From the NCBI RefSeq assembly GCF_014698835.1, contig NZ_JACJTU010000010.1, forward strand, positions 153,897-217,896: 64,000 nt of DNA, read 5' to 3'. The translations under genes and the position numbers were made by a program. Shown here in pieces: positions 14,619-22,823 of this stretch. The DNA is from Nostoc paludosum FACHB-159 (GTDB lineage Bacteria > Cyanobacteriota > Cyanobacteriia > Cyanobacteriales > Nostocaceae). Under the pieces are notes generated by a model. That model ran no database searches and was not told where the DNA came from. It saw nothing but the letters and a program-made list of their open reading frames with translations. Position 1 is the first letter of the stretch. Each line of letters begins with the position of its first letter.

Positions 14619-15824
14619 CTATTTTTTGGGGTAAGTTGCTGATTGCACTTTGAAGGTTTGAATTTTACCGCTGCGGTTGACTTCGATCGCTAAAATATCC
14701 CCAACTTTACTGGACTCTACCAGTTTCTGCACTTGGGCTGAGGTTTTGACTGGCTGACCGTTGACTTTCTGAATCACGTCTCCAGCAAGAAGTCCTCCCT
14801 GTTTGGCTGGAGAGTCCTCTGTTACTTCTTTAATGACAACCCCCACTTCCTGCTGAATATTTAGCTGATTTTCTTGATTAATCTGCTGCTTTCTGCTTGG
14901 AGAAAGGTCTGCCATTTCAATACCCAAGAAGGGATGTTCTACACGCCCTTTGGTAAAAAGCTCATTGGCAATGCGGGCGGCGGTTTCAATGGGGATGGCA
15001 AAGCCGAGTCCTTGGGCATCAGCGCGGATGGCAGTGTTAACACCAATCACTTCGCCTTGGGCATTTAACAAAGGGCCGCCAGAATTGCCAGGGTTAATTG
15101 CTGCATCAGTTTGGATAAAGCTAACTCGCTTATCTGGGACACCAACTTGAGTGCTAGTGCGGTCTGTAGCGCTGATGATGCCAATGGTGACAGTGTTATC
15201 TAAACCCAGAGGATTACCAATAGCGATCGCCCACTGTCCTGGTATCAAATTTTGCGAATTTCCCAATTTCACCGTCGGTAGATTGTTCGCTTTGATTTTC
15301 ACTACCGCCACATCAGTCATCGAATCAACTCCCACCACCTTACCCTCTAAAGTCCGACCATCTTTGAGGGTAACTAATACTGTATCTGTATCAGCTACAA
15401 CATGAGCGTTGGTGAGTAATTGTCCATCTTCGCTCAAAATAAATCCCGATCCCGTACCCCGTTCAATCCGTTCCTGGGGAATCGGCTGCTCATCCTCTCC
15501 AAAGAATCGGCGCAAGAGGGGATTTTTTAGAGCATCAGAAATGGGATTGGCTACTCTACGGGTGGCATTAATTCGTACCACAGCTGGGCCAACTTTTTGC
15601 ACTGCCGTTGCAATAAAATTTACATTATCGCCTCCAGTACTCCCGATAGCTCCGTTGGGAGAATTGGGAACTACCGATTCTGGAGGCAAAGCTATTGTTA
15701 CATTTTTTAACTGTTGGAACGAAGGATTTTGTTGCAGCAGATAACGACTGCCAAACAAACCTGCACCACCACCGATCGCCAGTAAAAACAGATAAACGGC
15801 CAGTTGCTTTAAGGATAACTTCAT
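14619..15824 (-). CDS. hhoA: HtrA/Deg-family serine protease with one PDZ domain (HhoA-like)
   Basis: 401 aa from the ATG at 15824 (MKLSLKQLAVYLFLLAIGGGAGLF); an ATG eight codons upstream is possible. An N-terminal membrane or signal helix is followed by a trypsin-like domain with triad His141 (TNAHVV), Asp171 (MTDVAV) and Ser248 (NPGNSGGP). One C-terminal PDZ domain (VGVVIKEVTEDSPAKQGGLLAGDVIQKVNGQPV) follows. Cyanobacterial Deg proteases degrade damaged proteins in the periplasm or lumen under light and heat stress. HhoA, HhoB and HtrA paralogues cannot be told apart safely by eye. Confidence 0.88.
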   Translation of the reverse strand: MKLSLKQLAVYLFLLAIGGGAGLFGSRYLLQQNPSFQQLKNVTIALPPESVVPNSPNGAIGSTGGDNVNFIATAVQKVGPAVVRINATRRVANPISDALKNPLLRRFFGEDEQPIPQERIERGTGSGFILSEDGQLLTNAHVVADTDTVLVTLKDGRTLEGKVVGVDSMTDVAVVKIKANNLPTVKLGNSQNLIPGQWAIAIGNPLGLDNTVTIGIISATDRTSTQVGVPDKRVSFIQTDAAINPGNSGGPLLNAQGEVIGVNTAIRADAQGLGFAIPIETAARIANELFTKGRVEHPFLGIEMADLSPSRKQQINQENQLNIQQEVGVVIKEVTEDSPAKQGGLLAGDVIQKVNGQPVKTSAQVQKLVESSKVGDILAIEVNRSGKIQTFKVQSATYPKK

Positions 15825-15944
15825 AATCATTCTGCTCAAGGACAGCAATGCAGTTGCTAATTTCTAAGTGTAGTCAAGCCAACGGCAAGTGGACAGATCA
15901 ATTTAGGAGGAATTAGGGATTGAGCAGGGGGAGCTCTTGAGGCA

Positions 15945-16040
15945 GGGGAAAACGTTAAAGGTTAAAGGGAAAAGGAATAAATTTAATCTTTCCCGTTACC
16001 CCTTACCCCTTTCCCCATGCCCTGTTTGGCCAATTTTTAA
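15945..16040. repeat. Third copy of the GGTTAAAGGGAAAAGG foldback element
   Basis: Reads AACGTTAAAGGTTAAAGGG, AAAAGGAATAAATTTAATC, a CCCTTACCCCTTTCCCC arm and ATGCCCTGTTTGGCCAA. The GTTTGGCCAAT tail is shared with the copy at 13911-14062. It lies upstream of the LysM-M23 gene. Confidence 0.85.
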
Positions 16041-16086
16041 AATCTCCATCTAAGATCTAAAGTTAATGCGCTTTTGACTTGTATAC

Positions 16087-16983
16087 ATGACTTTACCTTT
16101 TCGTCAACTATTTCTCTGTAGCTTAGTTAGCGCCTTGGGGTTAGTATTCATACTGCCAAACTTTAACAGCGCCAATGCTGCTGTAGGTGGTTGTCCAACT
16201 CCAGCCCTTTCTCGCTTTCAACGCCATAAAGTAGTTCGTGGTGAAACTTTGGAGACTATAGCGCAGCGCTACAATCTGATTCCCACAACTATTATCGGGA
16301 TGAATCCAGCTTTGCAGAATAATGGAGCGATCGCTACCGTTGGTACTGTACTACAAATTCCTCCCTACAATGGGATTGTAGTCGAAGTGCCCCGCGGTCA
16401 AACTTGGCGGCAAGTAGCAGCAAAATACAAGGTTCGTGCTGATAGCCTTTTTGAGGTCAATGGTTGCCAACAAGACCCCAGAATCGTCTTTGTTCCAGGG
16501 GTAAATTGGTCGCCCGATGGTGTTGTCACCAAGGCTCCTGTATCTACTGATACGAGTACACAAAACCGTGTATCTCTGTCCGGATATCCCTTGGCAGAAG
16601 TAGCAAATGTGGCATTAGCTTATGGCTGGCAGATAAATCCTGGTACAGGTCAAGTTTTCTTCCATAGCGGCGTTGATTTGTTAGCGCCAGTAGGTACAGA
16701 TGTGCTAGCGATCGCGCCTGGAACCGTAGCCTTTGCCGACGATCAAGGTAGTTATGGCAAGTTGGTCATCATTAACCACGGTGGCGGACTTCAAAGCCGC
16801 TACGCCCAACTTGATACTATCAATGTCAGTGTTGGTCAAAAAGTCAACAAAGGCGACTTATTAGGAACTGTAGGCAGCAGTGGAACACCAAGCGCCAGTC
16901 AACCCCATCTCCATTTTGAAATCCGTTCTAGCTCATCTTTGGGTTGGGTAGCGCAAGATCCCAAGGGTTATTTGAAGAAATGA
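16087..16983 (+). CDS. Secreted LysM-M23 peptidoglycan endopeptidase
   Basis: 298 aa with a signal peptide (hydrophobic about 8-24, cleavage near NSANA-A). LysM domain one is at about 47-92 (HKVVRGETLETIAQRYN...NPAL...VLQIP) and a LysM-like stretch lies at 97-136. A zinc peptidase M23 domain follows with His193 and Asp197 (FHSGVD), His231 (INHG) and His274/His276 (HLHFEIR), so all metal and catalytic residues are present. The protein is predicted to cut peptide cross-bridges in the cell wall, in growth or division of the filament. Single gene. Confidence 0.9.
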   Translation: MTLPFRQLFLCSLVSALGLVFILPNFNSANAAVGGCPTPALSRFQRHKVVRGETLETIAQRYNLIPTTIIGMNPALQNNGAIATVGTVLQIPPYNGIVVEVPRGQTWRQVAAKYKVRADSLFEVNGCQQDPRIVFVPGVNWSPDGVVTKAPVSTDTSTQNRVSLSGYPLAEVANVALAYGWQINPGTGQVFFHSGVDLLAPVGTDVLAIAPGTVAFADDQGSYGKLVIINHGGGLQSRYAQLDTINVSVGQKVNKGDLLGTVGSSGTPSASQPHLHFEIRSSSSLGWVAQDPKGYLKK

Positions 16984-17079
16984 GGTTTGTTTTGAAACGC
17001 AAAGGAACGCAAAGGAAAACGCAAAGGAACGCGGAGAAAATCTCTGTGTTCCTCTGCGGAACCTTTGCGATCCTTTGCG
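16984..17079. repeat. CGCAAAGGAA inverted repeat between converging genes
   Basis: Three copies of AACGCAAAGGAA are followed by GCGGAGAAAATCTCTGTGTT and the complementary CTCTGCGGAACCTTTGCG and ATCCTTTGCGTT. It makes a long imperfect stem and can serve as a two-way terminator. Confidence 0.75.
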
Positions 17080-18114
17080 TTAAAAAAATGCTATGTTTTC
17101 GCTAGATTTAACGACGTGCATTCCTGCCTCAGCAAATCTGGCAAACGCCGCATCTGCCTGTTCTGTGTAGTCTACAACACCAGGAACAACCACAGGAGAA
17201 GTGCAATCTTCCAGCAAATAAATTTTTTGAGCAAGGGTGGCATCTACCTGTTTAATTTCTGTTAATAAATCATCAATTGTCCAGGCGACACAATGGCTTT
17301 TAGCTTGGCCACCAATAATTACAACATCAAATTCTAAAAGTTGCTTAATTAACCGCGTATTCTTTTGACCAAGTGGGCGTTTTTCAAAATCTTCCAAAAC
17401 TTCTGGGCGTAAAATAGAATAGTTTTCGGTTAAAGGGTTTTCGCCTTTAATTTCAAATTGTGTTTGATTTTGACGAGCGATACCATGAAAAAAGATTGCT
17501 TCTTCTACAGATGAAACTAAAGCATGACCAATGCCACCCAACATTGAATGATAAGGCCAAACAGTCAGAGGATATTTTCCATCTTGGCTGAGTTGTTTAA
17601 CGTAATGGTAAGCATGTTTTTCTAATAATTCGTAATTCCCATTAGTGACACTATTAGCAACTGCTGGGTTGACTTTCCAAATACCTTGTTCAATATCTCT
17701 AGGAGTGATGCTAGTAGCTGCCGGGATGGGATGTTCTCCGGCGGGATTCACCCAAAAGATAGGATGGAAAATTTGAGTTGCAGTGTGAGTATCTAAGGTG
17801 GGAATAATTTTTGTAATTATTCCCAAATTGCGATAGATAAATTCAGATAATCGCCGATTATCATCCACTGCCGCAGTACCGCTTCTTCCTCCGACAAATA
17901 ATTCAAATTCAGGAATACAAAAGGTGTTTTGGACATCAATTAATAGTAGGCAAATGCGGGTTTTGTCTGAAGATGCAGGTTGAATTTTGTGTTGTTGTGC
18001 CCATGTTTCAGCTACGGCTGCAATCTCTTGGTAAGGTACGCGCCAGACTTCGCCAACTTTATCGGGGTTGAAGTGCGGCGGAATTGGTAGTTGGGTTATT
18101 GTTTGGGTATTCAT
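17080..18114 (-). CDS. Isochorismatase-family cysteine hydrolase (long form)
   Basis: 344 aa, longer than simple nicotinamidases (about 200). [12 protein letters not shown] gives the catalytic Asp60. [12 protein letters not shown] gives the nucleophile Cys, and a Lys of the [11 protein letters not shown] segment may complete the triad. [16 protein letters not shown] resembles the metal-site region of nicotinamidases. Substrate unknown; the long form is seen in cyanobacteria without assigned function. Single gene, ending in the repeat hairpin. Codon use does not stand out. Confidence 0.78.
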   Translation of the reverse strand: MNTQTITQLPIPPHFNPDKVGEVWRVPYQEIAAVAETWAQQHKIQPASSDKTRICLLLIDVQNTFCIPEFELFVGGRSGTAAVDDNRRLSEFIYRNLGIITKIIPTLDTHTATQIFHPIFWVNPAGEHPIPAATSITPRDIEQGIWKVNPAVANSVTNGNYELLEKHAYHYVKQLSQDGKYPLTVWPYHSMLGGIGHALVSSVEEAIFFHGIARQNQTQFEIKGENPLTENYSILRPEVLEDFEKRPLGQKNTRLIKQLLEFDVVIIGGQAKSHCVAWTIDDLLTEIKQVDATLAQKIYLLEDCTSPVVVPGVVDYTEQADAAFARFAEAGMHVVKSSENIAFF

Positions 18115-18187
18115 AATTACAGTTTGATTTATTCTGTAATAACATCAATAATTTCAATACCCAAGTTTTTTCAAGCCTAGTGTTACC

Positions 18188-18469
18188 TTAGTACACATCA
18201 TCATGAGAACCTAAGGTTAGCAAAGAAATTACTAATTCCCCAGAATCGGGATGAGGAACAAACTCAAATAGAATACGATTGTTGTAGTCTATGGAACAAG
18301 TCTATGTACCTAATAAATCACCTTTAAGTTTATAAGTACGCAAGCTACGGTAAAACGGATCTTCAGCAAGTTGTTGTAATGTTTGCTCAACTACAGAACG
18401 TAATTGCGGGTGTTGACGGGCTAAACGCTTAAAATCCAGAATAAATCTTGCACTCCAAAGCAGTTGCAT
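18188..18469 (-). pseudogene. RelE/ParE-type toxin gene with an internal stop codon
   Basis: Reading the minus strand from ATG 18469 gives MQLLWSARFILDFKRLARQH... for 55 codons to an amber TAG at 18304-18302. It then continues in the same frame as TCSIDYNNRILFEFV..., LVISLLTLGSHDDVY to TAA at 18190-18188. A Trp before the SIDY strand would fit the family, and TGG to TAG is a single base change. The start overlaps the antitoxin stop by one base (TGATG), the normal type II toxin-antitoxin layout. A 55-residue fragment lacking the catalytic C-terminal half should not be toxic. A sequencing error is the main alternative. Confidence 0.75.
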
Positions 18470-18687
18470 CAATCATCCAACTCCGCCATTAAATCAGCAA
18501 CAGTTCCACTACGTACTTCCCCTTTAGCATAGGCTTCACGAGCTTCTGCAACCGCCTTTAATAAGTCATCCCGTCGCTGTTGTTTGAGGCGTTTTTGGAT
18601 AATATCTACAAGAATAGCCTGAGCTTCTGGGTCTAGTGCTTCTACCGCCTCTATAGCTTTCTGGAATGTGGATGTTTTTTCTAGCAT
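18469..18687 (-). CDS. Antitoxin-like small protein
   Basis: 72 aa, mostly helical and charged (FQKAIEAVEALDPEAQAILVDIIQKRLKQQRRDDLLKAVAEAREAYAKGEV...). It ends VADLMAELDD, a pattern common in antitoxins paired with RelE/ParE-like toxins in cyanobacteria. Its stop overlaps the toxin start by one base. With the toxin interrupted, it would be an orphan antitoxin that may still repress its own promoter. Confidence 0.7.
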   Translation of the reverse strand: MLEKTSTFQKAIEAVEALDPEAQAILVDIIQKRLKQQRRDDLLKAVAEAREAYAKGEVRSGTVADLMAELDD

Positions 18688-19045
18688 GGGGCTTCAAGCA
18701 TTTGGTGATAAGTCTGATTTAGCTGGCGATCCCTTCTGTTGTTCCCTGCACACTACTATTAATCTCACAGTTTCTTCCTCCAAGCTATGCTTTTTGCCGT
18801 ATCCGTCAGGTTTAGGTTGAAGGAAAGCTGTGCAATTGTCCATTCGTCTAGAGTAAAAGCTCTTGATGACTAAAGTTTCTGCTAAAAACTGTGGTTAGTT
18901 AAGAAAATTTAAGGCGATCGCTTTTGTTTCTTTATTTTCTTTTTTGCAATCCCATTACCCAAAAATACCCCCACTGTGGCAATCTGGGAAACAGAGATTT
19001 ATCAAATCTGATATTTTAACTACAGCAAATTTGCCATTACAGGTT
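18688..19045. other. About 360 bases between divergent antitoxin and ispG genes
   Basis: No gene seen. The frame of ispG stays open upstream to an ATG at 18944, but the codons there do not look conserved. Promoters of both genes are expected here. Confidence 0.4.
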
Positions 19046-20272
19046 ATGCAAACTCTGCCCACACAGGATACTGCAAAGACTACATCAACCCAACCTACCT
19101 TTGATACAACTATCAAGCGGCGTCAAACCCGTCCGGTAAAGGTAGGTAATGTCACCATTGGGGGTGGCTACCCCGTTGTGGTGCAGTCGATGATTAACGA
19201 AGACACTCTTGATATTGATGGTTCCGTGGCTGCTATTCGTCGTCTGCACGAAATTGGCTGCGAAATTGTCCGCGTCACAGTGCCAAGTATGGCTCATGCT
19301 AAAGCCTTAGCAGAAATTAAACAAAAATTAATTAAAACTTATCAAGACGTGCCAATTGTGGCTGATGTCCATCACAACGGCATGAAAATCGCTTTGGAAG
19401 TTTCCAAGCACATAGAGAAGGTGCGGATTAATCCAGGGTTATACGTTTTTGAAAAGCCAAACTTTAATAGAACCGAATATACTCAAGCCGAATTTGACGA
19501 AATCGGCGAAAAAATCCGCGAAACTCTAGAACCTCTAGTAGTTTCTTTGCGCGACCAAGGCAAATCGATGCGAATTGGGGTAAATCACGGTTCTCTCGCT
19601 GAGAGAATGCTATTTACCTACGGTGACACCCCTGAAGGAATGGTGGAATCAGCCATAGAATTTATTCGCATCTGTGAATCTTTAGATTTTCGCAACTTAG
19701 TAATTTCCATGAAAGCGTCACGAGTACCGGTGATGGTAGCCGCCTATCGCCTCATGGCCAAGCGCATGGATGAGCTAGGTATGGATTATCCGCTACATTT
19801 AGGTGTTACCGAAGCCGGTGATGGCGAATATGGACGAATCAAATCCACCGCTGGAATTGCGACATTACTTGCTGATGGCATCGGCGACACCATTCGTGTT
19901 TCGCTCACAGAACCACCAGAAAAAGAAATTCCCGTTTGCTACAGCATTCTCCAAGCTTTGGGATTGCGAAAAACAATGGTGGAATACGTCGCCTGTCCTT
20001 CTTGTGGACGGACTTTGTTTAATTTAGAGGAAGTCCTACACAAAGTCCGGGAAGCCACCAAACACTTAACTGGTCTGGACATAGCAGTTATGGGCTGCAT
20101 CGTCAACGGCCCAGGAGAAATGGCAGATGCCGACTATGGTTATGTCGGTAAAACACCTGGTTACATTTCTTTGTATCGTGGCAGAGAAGAAATTAAAAAA
20201 GTCCCAGAAGACAAAGGTGTAGAGGAATTAATCAATCTGATTAAGGCAGATGGACGCTGGGTAGAGCCGTAG
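19046..20272 (+). CDS. ispG: 4-hydroxy-3-methylbut-2-enyl diphosphate synthase (GcpE)
   Basis: 408 aa from ATG 19046 (MQTLPTQ...). An in-frame ATG 34 codons upstream would add an unconserved tail. TIM-barrel motifs are clear ([53 protein letters not shown]). The [4Fe-4S] ligands are Cys317, Cys320 (CPSCGRT) and Cys351 (GCIVNGPGE) plus the conserved Glu358. IspG reduces ME-cPP to HMBPP, the penultimate MEP step; in cyanobacteria ferredoxin supplies electrons. A G-rich repeat element starts directly after the stop. Confidence 0.95.
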   Translation: MQTLPTQDTAKTTSTQPTFDTTIKRRQTRPVKVGNVTIGGGYPVVVQSMINEDTLDIDGSVAAIRRLHEIGCEIVRVTVPSMAHAKALAEIKQKLIKTYQDVPIVADVHHNGMKIALEVSKHIEKVRINPGLYVFEKPNFNRTEYTQAEFDEIGEKIRETLEPLVVSLRDQGKSMRIGVNHGSLAERMLFTYGDTPEGMVESAIEFIRICESLDFRNLVISMKASRVPVMVAAYRLMAKRMDELGMDYPLHLGVTEAGDGEYGRIKSTAGIATLLADGIGDTIRVSLTEPPEKEIPVCYSILQALGLRKTMVEYVACPSCGRTLFNLEEVLHKVREATKHLTGLDIAVMGCIVNGPGEMADADYGYVGKTPGYISLYRGREEIKKVPEDKGVEELINLIKADGRWVEP

Positions 20273-20275
20273 GAG

Positions 20276-20462
20276 GTGTGGGGACTGGGGACTGGGGACT
20301 GGGGACTGGGGACTGGGGAGATGGGGGAGTGTGGGGAGTGTGGGGAGTGTGGGGAGTGTGGGGAGTGTGGGGAGTGTGGGGAGTGTGGGGAGTGTGGGGG
20401 GAAAGATTTCTTCCCTATCCTCCCACACCTCCCACACCTCCCCATGCCCAATGCCCCATATC
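20276..20462. repeat. G-rich foldback element A, upstream of ctpA
   Basis: Five GGGGACT heptamers (20280-20314) and GGGGAGATGG are followed by eight 9-base units (TGGGGAGTG), then GGGGGGAAAGATTTCTTCCC as hinge and the complementary arm CTCCCACACCTCCCACACC plus CCCATGCCCAATG. A second copy of the same design lies at 21920-22084 on the other side of ctpA. The heptamer run has the form (G4N3)5G4. Confidence 0.9.
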
Positions 20463-20616
20463 CAATTTATAAAACTTTTGTATAGATAACGACCAACATC
20501 GCCTGATTGTCAAGTATTTTGGTGAAATTAGAAATACATGCTTGACCTCTACACTAATACCCTGTGTTAGATTGAGCATACTGACTATAAATTTTCCCTC
20601 TGACGCAGCTGTCATT

Positions 20617-21903
20617 ATGGTGATTACAAAAAATAGGCTTGTTTTGGGTGCTACGGTAGTAACACTCTCCACGATCGCAGTTACTAGCCTTGGCATTCAT
20701 TCACGAGGTCAGGCTTTATTTAAAGCAAGTCCCAAAGAATTGGTAGATGAAGTTTGGCAAATTGTCCAACGCCAATATGTAGACGGTACCTTTAACCAGG
20801 TAGATTGGCAGGCTGTTCGTAACGAGTATGTGAAGAACAAGTCCTACAGTAATCAAGAGGAAGCTTATAAGTCCATTCGGGAAATGCTCAAAAAGCTAGA
20901 TGACCCATACACCCGATTTATGGATCCAAAGGAATTCCAGAATATGCAAGTGGATACCTCTGGAGAATTAACAGGAATTGGTATCACAATCAGTCAAGAT
21001 GAAAAAACCAAGCAACTGGTTGTGATTGCTCCAATCGAAGATACGCCAGCCTTTAAAGCTGGTGTTCTAGCTAAGGATGTCATCCTCAAAATTGATAACA
21101 AAAGCACTAAGGGGATGGATACAAATCAGGCAGTATCTTTGATTCGAGGTGAAGCCGGAACCCAAGTCACTCTAACCATTCAGCGAAACGGCCAGACAAA
21201 GGAATTTAACATCAAACGGGCGCGGATCGAAATTCATCCAGTTAAATATTCTCAAAAGCAAACTCCAGCAGGTAACCTTGGTTACATTCGTCTGAACCAA
21301 TTCAGTGCCAATGCTGGTAAAGAAATGCAAGCAGCTATCAGAGATTTAGAAAGCAAAAAGGTATCTGGATATATCCTCGATTTACGTGGTAACCCAGGCG
21401 GCTTATTATTCTCCAGTATAGAAATTGCCCGGATGTGGTTAAATAAAGGCACAATCGTTTCCACCATTGACCGTGGGGGTGAGCGAGAACGAGAGGTGGC
21501 AAACGGACGGGCGCTAACAAATAAACCGTTGGTGGTATTAGTAGATAAAGGTTCAGCTAGTGCCAGTGAAATCCTCTCAGGAGCTTTGCAGGATAATAAG
21601 CGTGCAGTTTTAGTTGGTACTCAAACCTTTGGTAAAGGATTAGTACAATCGGTACGTCCCCTAGAAGATGGTTCGGGGTTAGCTGTGACCATTGCAAAAT
21701 ACCACACACCGAGCGATCGCGATATTAATAAGCATGGCATCGATCCAGATGTAAAGGTAGATTTAACTGATGCTCAGCGACAGGACTTGTGGCTCAACGA
21801 ACGTGACAAACTCGCTACCCTAAAAGACCCCCAATTCGCTAAAGCTGTGGAAGTGATGGGTAAACAACTTGCTGCTAAAGGCACAGCTACAGCAGAAAAA
21901 TAA
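20617..21903 (+). CDS. ctpA: Carboxyl-terminal processing protease (S41)
   Basis: 428 aa from ATG 20617 (MVITKNRLVLGATVV...); the longer TTG-started frame is not convincing. An N-terminal signal or membrane helix is followed by a PDZ domain around 105-195 (GELTGIGITI...VVIAPIEDTPAFKAGVLAKDVILKID). The protease core has the Ser315/Lys340 dyad (GSASASEI and TFGKGLVQS, 25 residues apart as expected). Cyanobacterial CtpA removes the C-terminal extension of the D1 protein of photosystem II; CtpB and CtpC paralogues are the alternative. The gene is flanked on both sides by near-copies of one foldback repeat. Confidence 0.9.
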   Translation: MVITKNRLVLGATVVTLSTIAVTSLGIHSRGQALFKASPKELVDEVWQIVQRQYVDGTFNQVDWQAVRNEYVKNKSYSNQEEAYKSIREMLKKLDDPYTRFMDPKEFQNMQVDTSGELTGIGITISQDEKTKQLVVIAPIEDTPAFKAGVLAKDVILKIDNKSTKGMDTNQAVSLIRGEAGTQVTLTIQRNGQTKEFNIKRARIEIHPVKYSQKQTPAGNLGYIRLNQFSANAGKEMQAAIRDLESKKVSGYILDLRGNPGGLLFSSIEIARMWLNKGTIVSTIDRGGEREREVANGRALTNKPLVVLVDKGSASASEILSGALQDNKRAVLVGTQTFGKGLVQSVRPLEDGSGLAVTIAKYHTPSDRDINKHGIDPDVKVDLTDAQRQDLWLNERDKLATLKDPQFAKAVEVMGKQLAAKGTATAEK

Positions 21904-21919
21904 GTATGCTTCTAAGGGA

Positions 21920-22084
21920 ATGGGGACTGGGGACTGGGGACTGGGGACTGGGGACTGGGGAATGGGGAATGGGGAAGTGTGGGGAGTGTGGGGAGAGAGG
22001 GGGGAAAGATTTTTTCCCTATCCTCCCACACCTCCCACCCCTCCCACACTTCCTGCTTTCCCCATGCCCCATGCCCCATGCCCA
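21920..22084. repeat. G-rich foldback element B, downstream of ctpA
   Basis: Five GGGGACT heptamers (21922-21956), GGGGAATGGGGAATGGGG, GTGTGGGGAG units, the hinge GGGGGGAAAGATTTTTTCCC, the arm CTCCCACACCTCCCACCCC, then GCCCCAT heptamers. Same order of parts as element A but fewer 9-base units. It ends at the stop codon of the next minus-strand gene. Confidence 0.9.
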
Positions 22085-22086
22085 AC

Positions 22087-22272
22087 TCAAACTGGTTGAC
22101 ACTTCCCACTTCTAATGAGTCCGACACGGCGGGCGATCGCTTCTTCTTGGGAAGTATAAGGCCCCCACTGTTCTATAATTTCTGCATCGTCCTCACCTAT
22201 CTGGTCGCTAGAGACTATTTCGCAATTACCAGCAGAGCGCTTGACAATATACCATTCTTGTGTATTTTCCAT
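22087..22272 (-). CDS. Small conserved cyanobacterial protein
   Basis: 61 aa: EWYIVKRSAGNCEIVSS, then EDDAEIIEQWGPYTSQEEAIARRVGLIRSGKCQPV. The balanced, non-repetitive composition and ending AIARRVGLIRxGKCQP look like a conserved small family of cyanobacteria of unknown function (small proteins of this type are sometimes mislabelled as transposase fragments). The stop lies at the edge of the repeat element. Confidence 0.65.
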   Translation of the reverse strand: MENTQEWYIVKRSAGNCEIVSSDQIGEDDAEIIEQWGPYTSQEEAIARRVGLIRSGKCQPV

Positions 22273-22360
22273 AGTGGCAGTGAAAATTTGGTTTTTATAG
22301 TCAGAATTCTACAAAGCAGATTGCGAGGAAGTACATTAAGAATATTGTTTTGTCAAGCTT

Positions 22361-22784
22361 ATGCCTTCACCGTTTCCAGGGATGAACCCTTATTTAGATA
22401 ATCCAGAACTGTGGGCTGAAGTTCAAAGTTGGTTAGTTATTGCGATCGCTGATGCAATTGCTCCTCAACTACGACCGAAATATCGAGTGGCAGTTGAAAA
22501 ACGAGTATACCAAATGATAGATGAAAATTCTATTCTCGTTGGTATTCCTGATGTGACTGTGGGACGTTCTCTAACAAACACAGATAAAGAAAAATTTAAT
22601 ATTGCAGTAGCTTCACCACCTAAAAAACCAATAACTGTTAATGTTCCGATGCCAGAGGAAGTGCGAGAAGGATACCTAGAGGTGCGGGAAGTAGGAACAT
22701 TATACTTGCAAACCAATTTTGCCCCTTTCTGAAGCTGATGCAGTTTGGGCAAATGAATTATTGCAACAGCAAGGTTTACGTTAA
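22361..22784 (+). pseudogene. DUF4058 gene with an internal deletion
   Basis: The first 123 codons (PSPFPGMNPYLDNPELWAEVQ..., then VPMPEEVREGYLEVREVGT) match the N-terminal half of DUF4058 proteins, common in cyanobacteria and about 250 aa long. After EVREVGT the frame runs into a stop at 22730-22732. A shifted frame immediately reads LPLSEADAVWANELLQQQGLR and stops at 22782-22784, which is the usual C-terminus of the family. About 100 codons in the middle appear to be missing, with the two ends joined out of frame. Confidence 0.8.
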
Positions 22785-22823
22785 GTGAAGATAAAAAATT
22801 AACACTTCAATACAAAAGAAATT

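Noticed and set aside
14874..15744. Plus-strand frames antisense to the HtrA gene
   Set aside because: Shadows of the protease gene, which has its full catalytic triad.
18188..18687. Working toxin-antitoxin pair
   Set aside because: The toxin frame has an internal amber codon, so I list it as a pseudogene.
20161..20485. Overlapping frames on both strands with Gly-Glu-Cys or His-Ser-Pro repeats
   Set aside because: They are translations of the 9-base and 7-base repeats behind ispG and are open in several frames only because the repeat has no stops.
21869..22127. Frames through the repeat element behind ctpA
   Set aside because: Same reason: repeat sequence, not genes. Only the 61-residue gene at 22087-22272 looks real.
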